Part shown: piece after piece, positions 11,878 to 17,548 of the stretch
Position numbering within the stretch: position 1 is the first letter of the stretch
Layout of the letters: each line of letters begins with the position of its first letter
Assembly (NCBI GenBank): GCA_036310185.1
Contig: JAXJSH010000063.1
Location: 1-17,548 of the forward strand
Length of the DNA stretch: 17,548 bases
From: JALENY01 sp036310185
GTDB lineage: Bacteria > Bacillota > Clostridia > Lachnospirales > Lachnospiraceae
Direction: 5' to 3'
Notes under the pieces: model-generated
Told to the model about the DNA's origin: nothing
The model's database searches: none
The model's input: only the letters and a program-made list of their open reading frames with translations
Translations under genes and position numbers: made by a program

Positions 11878-13245
11878 ATGCAGATACATCGTTATAAAAA
11901 TAATGGTTACAATATCGTTATGGATATTAACAGTGGTTCTGTTCATGTTGTAGATGATGTGACATACGATATTCTGGGACATATGGAACAGGGTATGAGC
12001 CGCGACGAGATTGTAAATGAAATGAAAAAAAGCGGCGTTTGTGATGAAGAAGCGATTGTCAGTGCCATTGATGAGTGTGAAGAACTGAAAGAGCAGGGGA
12101 TGCTTTTTACAGAAGATGCTTACCGGGATGCAGTTATTGATTTTAAAAAGCGCCCGACCGTAGTAAAGGCACTTTGTTTACATATTGCCCATGACTGTAA
12201 CCTGGCCTGTCGTTACTGCTTTGCAGAAGAAGGGGAATATCATGGAAGACGTGCCATGATGTCCTATGAAGTGGGCAAACAGGCGTTGGATTTCCTGATT
12301 GCAAATTCCGGAAACAGAAGAAATCTGGAAGTGGATTTCTTTGGAGGCGAGCCTCTGATGAACTGGCAGGTGGTAAAAGACCTGGTTGCATATGGCCGTG
12401 AGCAGGAAAAAATTCATGATAAAAATTTCCGTTTTACACTGACAACAAACGGTGTACTGCTGAATGATGATATCATGGAATTCGCCAACAAAGAGATGGC
12501 CAATGTGGTTCTGAGCATTGACGGAAGAAAAGAAGTACATGACTTTATGCGTCCGTTCCGCAAAGGGGCCGGCAGCTATGACCTGATCGTGCCCAAATTC
12601 CGGAAATTTGCAGAAAGCCGCAATCAGGACAAGTATTATGTGCGCGGTACCTTTACAAGACACAATCTGGATTTTGCAAAAGATGTTCTGCATCTTGCGG
12701 ACCTTGGTTTCAAACAGATTTCGGTGGAACCGGTTGTGGCTCCGCCGGAGGCCGATTATTCTCTGAGGGAAGAGGATGTTCCGGTAATCTGTGAGCAGTA
12801 TGATCTTCTGGCAAAAGAAATCATTCGCCGCAGCAAAGAGGGCAATGGATTTAATTTCTTCCATTTTATGATCGACCTTACCGGCGGTCCGTGTGTGTAC
12901 AAACGTCTGTCCGGGTGTGGTTCCGGAACAGAGTATCTGGCGGTGACGCCGTGGGGGGATCTGTATCCGTGTCATCAGTTTGTGGGTGAAGAAAAATTCC
13001 TTATGGGAAATGTCTTTGATGGAATCACCAGAACGGATATTCAGGAAGAATTCAAATGCTGCAATGTATACGCAAAAAAAGAGTGCAAAGACTGTTTTGC
13101 AAGATTTTACTGCAGCGGCGGATGTGCGGCAAATTCATACAATTTCCACGGTTCTATCACAGATGTATACGAAGTGGGCTGCAAATTACAGCAGAAACGT
13201 GTGGAATGTGCCATTATGATCAAGGCTGCAATGGCAGAAGAATAG
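11878..13245 (+). CDS. scfB: SCIFF maturase, radical SAM/SPASM thioether-forming enzyme
   Basis: A 455-residue cytoplasmic enzyme that uses S-adenosylmethionine and iron-sulfur clusters to crosslink the scfA peptide. Residues 1-85 form a peptide-recognition-type domain (MQIHRYKNNGYNIVMD..., winged-helix-like). The radical SAM core carries C107-x3-C111-x2-C114 in HDCNLACRYCF and the SAM-binding FFGGEPL. From about residue 339 a cysteine-rich SPASM region follows, with Cys in GGPCVYK, LSGCGSG, LYPCHQF, a CC pair, and ECKDCFARFYCSGGCAANS, giving two auxiliary [4Fe-4S] clusters. The start at 11878 has a GAGGAG Shine-Dalgarno sequence seven bases upstream; an in-frame ATG at 11827 would be inside the preceding hairpin region and is rejected. 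It is 28 bases upstream of secDF. Homolog CteB of C. thermocellum has this architecture. Confidence 0.96.
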   Translation: MQIHRYKNNGYNIVMDINSGSVHVVDDVTYDILGHMEQGMSRDEIVNEMKKSGVCDEEAIVSAIDECEELKEQGMLFTEDAYRDAVIDFKKRPTVVKALCLHIAHDCNLACRYCFAEEGEYHGRRAMMSYEVGKQALDFLIANSGNRRNLEVDFFGGEPLMNWQVVKDLVAYGREQEKIHDKNFRFTLTTNGVLLNDDIMEFANKEMANVVLSIDGRKEVHDFMRPFRKGAGSYDLIVPKFRKFAESRNQDKYYVRGTFTRHNLDFAKDVLHLADLGFKQISVEPVVAPPEADYSLREEDVPVICEQYDLLAKEIIRRSKEGNGFNFFHFMIDLTGGPCVYKRLSGCGSGTEYLAVTPWGDLYPCHQFVGEEKFLMGNVFDGITRTDIQEEFKCCNVYAKKECKDCFARFYCSGGCAANSYNFHGSITDVYEVGCKLQQKRVECAIMIKAAMAEE

Positions 13246-13273
13246 TCAGCTTAAGTTAAAGAAGGGAAAAACA

Positions 13274-15514
13274 ATGAAGAAAAAACAGGGAATTCTTGTA
13301 CTGGTTTTAACTGCAGTGTTGATGGGCCTGCTGGCCTTTACCTGTGCAGTTGGTTTTGGCCCGACCGGAACCGGTGCAGCAAAAAATATTAGAACAGGGC
13401 TTGATCTGTCCGGTGGTGTCAGCATCACCTATGAAACATCTGATCCGAATCCGTCTTCGGAAGATATGGCCGATACCATTTACAAACTTCAGAAACGAGT
13501 GGAAGAATACAGCGAAGAATCACAGGTTTATCAGGAAGGTGACAACCGTATTAATATCGAGATTCCTGGTGTATCGGATGCAAATGAGATTCTGCAGGAT
13601 CTTGGTACTCCGGGTTCCCTATATTTCATTTCTGAAAAATCTGCAGATGGCAGTATGAGCAACTTTACCTGGGATGATACCCTGGGAACTTATGTCCTGA
13701 ATCGTTCTCTGGAGGAACTGGAAGCGGACGGAAGCATCGTTATGAATGGCAACGATGTGAAATCAGCGGAATCAGGTGCACGTCAGAATTCTACAGGTAC
13801 AGCCAATGATTATATTGTGTCTCTGCAGCTTACAGAGGAAGGTACCGAAAAATTCGCGGATGCGACAACCTATGCCTATGCAAACGGCGAGAGAATCGGT
13901 ATATATTACGATGGTGCATTCATCAGCGTACCAAGCGTAAATGAACCGATCACTGGCGGTCAGTGTGAGATCAGCGGAAGCGAAAGCATGGAAGCTGCCA
14001 ATAATCTGGCTTCCTTTATCCGTATCGGCGGTCTGAAACTGGAACTGACAGAAATCCGTTCCAACGTAGTTGGTGCACAGCTTGGGGAAGAGGCTATCCG
14101 TACCAGTCTGATCGCAGGCGGAATCGGTCTTGCGATTGTAATTCTGTTCATGATTGTCGTATATCTGGTTCCGGGTGTTGTCGCTGGTATCGCACTTTTG
14201 ATTTATACCGGCCTTGTACTGCTTCTGTTAAATGCATTTGATCTTACCCTGACTTTGCCGGGAATCGCAGGTATTATCCTTGGTATCGGCATGGCTGTGG
14301 ATGCAAATGTTATCATTTACGCTCGTATTCGTGAAGAAATCAGTGAGGGCAAGAGTGTAAAAGGCGCGGTCAGATCCGGTTTCGAGAAAGCTATGTCTGC
14401 GATTCTGGATGGAAACATTACCACTCTGATCGCAGCAGCAGTACTTGGATGGCTGGGTACGGGAAGCGTACGTGGTTTTGCGATGACACTGGCTCTCGGT
14501 ATCGTAGTATCCATGTTTGCTGCCCTTGCAGTATCACGTCTGATTATCAATGCATTATATGCAGTAGGCGTTCGTGATGCAAAATTTTATGCAAGAGAAA
14601 AAACGAAGAAGACCTATGATTTTCTGGGAAAGAAAAAGATTTTCTTTGTATTTTCCACTATTCTGATTCTTGTGGCACCGATCGCAATGGGAGTAATGTC
14701 TGCCCAGGGAAATGGTGCACTGAACTACAGCCTTGAATTCAAGGGCGGAACTTCGACAACCGTAACCTTCAATGAAGACATGAGCATTGAGGATCTGGAC
14801 ACACAGGTAAAACCGGTCGTTCAGGAAGTAACCGGTGATGCGAACATTTCGACACAGAAAGTAGTGGGAAGCAACGAAGTAGTGATCAAAACCCGTTCTT
14901 TAGATGTAGAAGAACGTGAAGAGCTGAATCAGCTTCTGGTGGATGAATTTGGTGTGGATGCAACAACAATCACAGCCGAAAACATTTCTTCTACCGTCAG
15001 CAGTGAGATGAGATCAGATGCTGTCCTTGCAGTAGTAGCAGCTACGATTTGTATGCTTCTGTATATCTGGTTCCGATTCAAAGATATCCGCTTTGCATCC
15101 AGCGCGGTGCTCGCACTGGTGCATGACGTGCTGGTTGTGCTTGGCTTTTATGCAGTGGCACGTATTTCTGTCGGAAATACTTTTATCGCATGTATGCTGA
15201 CTATTGTAGGTTATTCCATCAATGCAACAATCGTTATTTTCGACCGTATCCGTGAAAATATGCCGGGCGTGCGCGGCGATGAGCAGTTAAAAGAAGTAGT
15301 CAACAGCAGTATCAGTCAGACTCTGACCAGAAGTATCTATACATCTCTGACCACATTTATTATGGTTGCAGTTCTTTTTATTATGGGCGTGGCATCCATT
15401 CGTGAATTTGCACTGCCGATCATGGTCGGAATCGTCTGTGGTGCTTATTCATCTGTCTGCATAACCGGTTGTCTCTGGTATGTAATGAAGACGAAAATAA
15501 AAGCAAAAAAATAG
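13274..15514 (+). CDS. secDF: Fused protein-export membrane protein SecDF
   Basis: A 746-residue fusion of SecD (about 1-440) and SecF (about 450-746), an RND-type membrane motor that uses the proton gradient to complete Sec-dependent export. SecD hallmarks are the N-terminal membrane helix, GLDLSGGVSI (42-51), the periplasmic-type P1 region, and GIGMAVDANVIIYARIREE (about 337-355). SecF hallmarks are a new membrane helix (IFFVFSTILILVAPIAMG), LEFKGGTSTT and VGYSINATIVIFDRIREN. In total there are about twelve membrane helices. The fusion is as in B. subtilis and many Clostridia. The Shine-Dalgarno sequence is modest (GAAGGG). It lies between scfB and recJ, the usual clostridial order, and may be exporting many substrates including the neighbouring surface protein; a direct role in SCIFF export is only a guess. 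Confidence 0.96.
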   Translation: MKKKQGILVLVLTAVLMGLLAFTCAVGFGPTGTGAAKNIRTGLDLSGGVSITYETSDPNPSSEDMADTIYKLQKRVEEYSEESQVYQEGDNRINIEIPGVSDANEILQDLGTPGSLYFISEKSADGSMSNFTWDDTLGTYVLNRSLEELEADGSIVMNGNDVKSAESGARQNSTGTANDYIVSLQLTEEGTEKFADATTYAYANGERIGIYYDGAFISVPSVNEPITGGQCEISGSESMEAANNLASFIRIGGLKLELTEIRSNVVGAQLGEEAIRTSLIAGGIGLAIVILFMIVVYLVPGVVAGIALLIYTGLVLLLLNAFDLTLTLPGIAGIILGIGMAVDANVIIYARIREEISEGKSVKGAVRSGFEKAMSAILDGNITTLIAAAVLGWLGTGSVRGFAMTLALGIVVSMFAALAVSRLIINALYAVGVRDAKFYAREKTKKTYDFLGKKKIFFVFSTILILVAPIAMGVMSAQGNGALNYSLEFKGGTSTTVTFNEDMSIEDLDTQVKPVVQEVTGDANISTQKVVGSNEVVIKTRSLDVEEREELNQLLVDEFGVDATTITAENISSTVSSEMRSDAVLAVVAATICMLLYIWFRFKDIRFASSAVLALVHDVLVVLGFYAVARISVGNTFIACMLTIVGYSINATIVIFDRIRENMPGVRGDEQLKEVVNSSISQTLTRSIYTSLTTFIMVAVLFIMGVASIREFALPIMVGIVCGAYSSVCITGCLWYVMKTKIKAKK

Positions 15515-15528
15515 AAGATTAAAAAATG

Positions 15529-15551
15529 AGGCTGTCTCTATGGGGCAGCCT
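15529..15551 (+). repeat. Hairpin between secDF and recJ
   Basis: AGGCTGTCTC (15529-15538) pairs with GGGGCAGCCT (15542-15551), ten pairs including two G-U, with loop TAT. No T-run follows, so it is more likely an mRNA processing or stability element than a terminator. Confidence 0.5.
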
Positions 15552-15573
15552 TGTGCTGTATAAGGAGATAAAC

Positions 15574-17262
15574 ATGGAAAAATGGGTAGTGGCGGCCAAA
15601 CGGGCCGACTTTAACCAGATTGCGCATGATTTTTCAATCGATCCGGTCATGGCCCGTCTGATCCGCAATCGGGATGTGATCGGAAACGAGCAGATTCAGA
15701 GGTATCTTTACGGAAATAAAGAACAGCTTCACAGTCCCTGGCGGATGAAAGATATGGAAAAGGCAGTAAATATACTGTGCGAAAAAATCAGCAATCATGC
15801 CAGAATTCGGGTCATTGGTGATTATGATATTGATGGAGTTATGTCGACTTATATCCTGGAAACCGGACTGCGCCGGGTTGGAGCGGATGTCGATTTTATG
15901 ATTCCAAACCGGATTACGGATGGTTATGGTCTGAATGAACATCTGATCCTGCAGGCAAAAGAGGAGGGACGGGATACAATTGTAACCTGTGACAACGGAA
16001 TTTCTGCTTTTGAACAGATCGAAAGGGCGAAAAGTCTGGGAATGACCGTGATCGTAACGGATCATCATGAACTGCTGGATGAAAAAATTCCGGCGGCAGA
16101 TGCGGTGATCAATCCAAAACGGCAGGATTGCACATATCCGTTTACCGGATTGTGCGGTGCCGCAGTGGCCTGGAAATTGATCGTGGCACTGTATGAAAAA
16201 TGCGGTATTCCAAAAGAAGAGGCAGAAGATTTTCTGGAATATGCGGCTTTTGCAACCGTAGGCGACGTGATGGATCTGGTGGAGGAAAACAGAATCATTG
16301 TAAAAGAAGGTCTGAAACAGCTTCACCATACAAAAAATACAGGTCTGCGGGAGCTGATGCGGGTAAATGATCTGGAACCGGAGTGTTTGAATGCTTATCA
16401 TATTGGTTTTGTTCTGGGTCCCTGTATGAATGCAAGCGGTCGTCTGGACACGGCAAAACGGGCACTGGAGCTGCTTCGTTCAGAAAATGTGGAGGATGCA
16501 GCACGGCTGGCCGGGGATTTGAAAAGTCTGAACGAAAGCAGGAAGGCGCTGACGCTTCAGGGCGTGGAACTGGCTGTGGAACAGGTGGAAAAAACTTCCA
16601 TAAAAGAGGATAAAGTGTATGTGATTTATCTTCCAGAATGTCATGAGAGTCTTGCGGGAATTATTGCCGGACGGATCCGGGAGAGGTATTACCATCCGGT
16701 GTTTGTACTCACAAAAGGGGAAGAAGGAATCAAGGGAAGCGGAAGGTCCATAGAATCCTATCACATGTTTGATGCAATGGCAGAGTGCCGGGAAGTGTTT
16801 ACTCATTTTGGCGGACATAAGATGGCAGCCGGATTATCCCTTCCGGAAGAAAATGTGGAACTGCTGCGCAGACGCATCAATGAGACCTGCGCCCTGACCG
16901 AAGAAGATTTTGTGCCGAAAATAACCATCGATGTGCCGATGCCTTTTTCCTATGTTACCAAAGAACTGATTGTACAGATGGAACTGCTGGAGCCCTTCGG
17001 AAAAGGAAATACGAAACCAATTTTTGCCCAGAAGGACATAAAAGTGTTAAATCACAGAATTATTGGGAAAAATAGGAATGTATTAAGTCTGAAGCTGGAT
17101 GATGGTATGGGACGGACGATCGACGGAATCTGTTTTCAGAATGCGGAAGAACTGGAACAGCGGATCGTGAGCGGAAAATCCGTATCGGTTACCTATTATC
17201 CCACACTGAATACATATCAGGGAAGAGAGAGCATTCAGATCGTGATTTCGCATTTTCAATAA
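15574..17262 (+). CDS. recJ: Single-stranded-DNA-specific exonuclease RecJ
   Basis: A 562-residue 5'-3' exonuclease for recombination and repair. The DHH phosphoesterase motifs are in order: motif I DYDIDG (83-88, with Ile where E. coli has Ala), motif II CDNG (139-142), motif III VTDHHELLD (161-169), and an ASGRLDTAKRALELL segment. The DHHA1 domain has SGRSIESYHMFDAM and GGHKMAAGLSL. The C-terminal OB-like DNA-binding domain follows from about residue 450 (ELLEPFGKGNTKP). Length is close to E. coli RecJ (577). The frame is open upstream to 15526, but an AAGGAG Shine-Dalgarno sequence lies before the ATG at 15574 and the family N-terminus fits MEKWVVAAKR, so I use that start. It probably ends the scfA-led operon. 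Confidence 0.95.
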   Translation: MEKWVVAAKRADFNQIAHDFSIDPVMARLIRNRDVIGNEQIQRYLYGNKEQLHSPWRMKDMEKAVNILCEKISNHARIRVIGDYDIDGVMSTYILETGLRRVGADVDFMIPNRITDGYGLNEHLILQAKEEGRDTIVTCDNGISAFEQIERAKSLGMTVIVTDHHELLDEKIPAADAVINPKRQDCTYPFTGLCGAAVAWKLIVALYEKCGIPKEEAEDFLEYAAFATVGDVMDLVEENRIIVKEGLKQLHHTKNTGLRELMRVNDLEPECLNAYHIGFVLGPCMNASGRLDTAKRALELLRSENVEDAARLAGDLKSLNESRKALTLQGVELAVEQVEKTSIKEDKVYVIYLPECHESLAGIIAGRIRERYYHPVFVLTKGEEGIKGSGRSIESYHMFDAMAECREVFTHFGGHKMAAGLSLPEENVELLRRRINETCALTEEDFVPKITIDVPMPFSYVTKELIVQMELLEPFGKGNTKPIFAQKDIKVLNHRIIGKNRNVLSLKLDDGMGRTIDGICFQNAEELEQRIVSGKSVSVTYYPTLNTYQGRESIQIVISHFQ

Positions 17263-17317
17263 AAAGTGATTTTGATTAGAGATAATCATGGGGAAATCGA
17301 CAGAAATCTACAAAATC
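17263..17317 (+). other. Region after recJ without a clear terminator
   Basis: About 55 AT-rich bases without an intrinsic terminator. A small imperfect GATT/AATC pairing exists but no T-run follows. Transcription may therefore run on into the structured element downstream. Confidence 0.4.
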
Positions 17318-17346
17318 TTGATTCTGTGAATAAATAATGATATACT
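17318..17346 (+). promoter_or_regulatory. Sigma-A-type promoter before the 3' structured element
   Basis: TTGATT (17318-17323), a 17-base spacer, then TATACT (17341-17346). The predicted start near 17353 lies just before the first hairpin of the nested inverted repeats, which supports transcription of that element or of a gene beyond the window. Confidence 0.6.
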
Positions 17347-17352
17347 TATCAG

Positions 17353-17548
17353 ATAATGTAGGGGTCAAAAGGTATTTTGACCCCTTGATACCTACGGATT
17401 ACTCCGCATTTTATGCTCCCGTAATCCTGAAAACATTCGAAACCCGCCCTATTCGGGCTGCTTTCTCATGTTTTGCGGGTCCCAAAGTCACATTTTTTCA
17501 TGCAGGCATGAAACATGTGACCTTTTGACCCTGGTATCATCCGATAAA
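17353..17548 (+). repeat. Nested inverted-repeat element (possible structured RNA or palindromic mobile element)
   Basis: Five paired sets are visible in about 190 bases. GGGGTCAAAA (17361-17370) pairs with TTTTGACCCC (17375-17384). GGATTAC (17396-17402) pairs with GTAATCC (17421-17427) around GCAT/ATGC. ACCCGC (17442-17447) pairs with GCGGGT (17475-17480). GTCACAT (17487-17493) pairs with ATGTGAC (17515-17521) around TTTCATG/CATGAAA. As an outer closure, GGGTCAAAAGG (17362-17372) matches CCTTTTGACCC (17521-17531), in competition with the first hairpin. TGATACC (17386-17392) also matches GGTATCA (17533-17539). The whole could be one long-range-closed RNA or a DNA element with terminal inverted repeats. 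I do not recognise a known RNA family. The element may be cut by the window end. Confidence 0.55.

Noticed and set aside
17337..17528. Plus-strand frame of 63 codons at the window end
   Set aside because: No Shine-Dalgarno sequence, and the frame runs through several hairpin arms and overlaps the promoter -10 box; the inverted repeats explain the sequence better than a protein.

Overview
The window looks like chromosomal DNA of a spore-forming, gut-type Clostridia bacterium, most likely Lachnospiraceae. The main reasons are the SCIFF ranthipeptide and its radical-SAM maturase placed directly before a fused secDF and recJ, purine-rich Shine-Dalgarno sequences, good sigma-A promoters, a CwlC-like amidase, and moderate G+C. 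I cannot name the species.

Layout. A tRNA-Trp with its terminator (19-125) is followed by a gene-poor gap (126-425). The gap holds a possible transporter remnant and a long hairpin terminator. A minus-strand HAD phosphatase (426-1043) diverges from a plus-strand sfsA-mutY-glycosyltransferase cluster (1236-4040). A strong bidirectional terminator separates that cluster from a minus-strand pair: a CwlC-like amidase with a SPOR domain and a lipid-kinase-family gene (4241-6197). The amidase has a sigma-K-like promoter and the kinase its own sigma-A-like promoter. Next come a 5'-truncated metallo-beta-lactamase-fold remnant, a small DUF378 membrane protein and a DUF218/YdcF-type protein. The last of these converges with a CNNM/CorC-type transporter across a perfect palindrome containing both stop codons.

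The right half is plus strand. It begins with a large secreted, repeat-rich, probably sortase-anchored surface protein. Then follow a TIGR04086-type membrane protein, scfA (SCIFF), scfB, secDF and recJ. The scfA-scfB-secDF-recJ stretch is tightly spaced, with one strong promoter before scfA and a hairpin between scfA and scfB that may lower maturase relative to peptide. The window closes with a promoter followed by about 190 bases of nested inverted repeats with no convincing gene. This is either a structured RNA or a palindromic dispersed element, and I consider it the least explained part of the window.

A theme across the window is regulation by RNA structure. Shine-Dalgarno sequences of three small-membrane or accessory genes (6833, 7108, 11177) lie inside inverted repeats, and the surface protein has a folded 5' leader. 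All functional calls come from reading motifs; no database search was possible.
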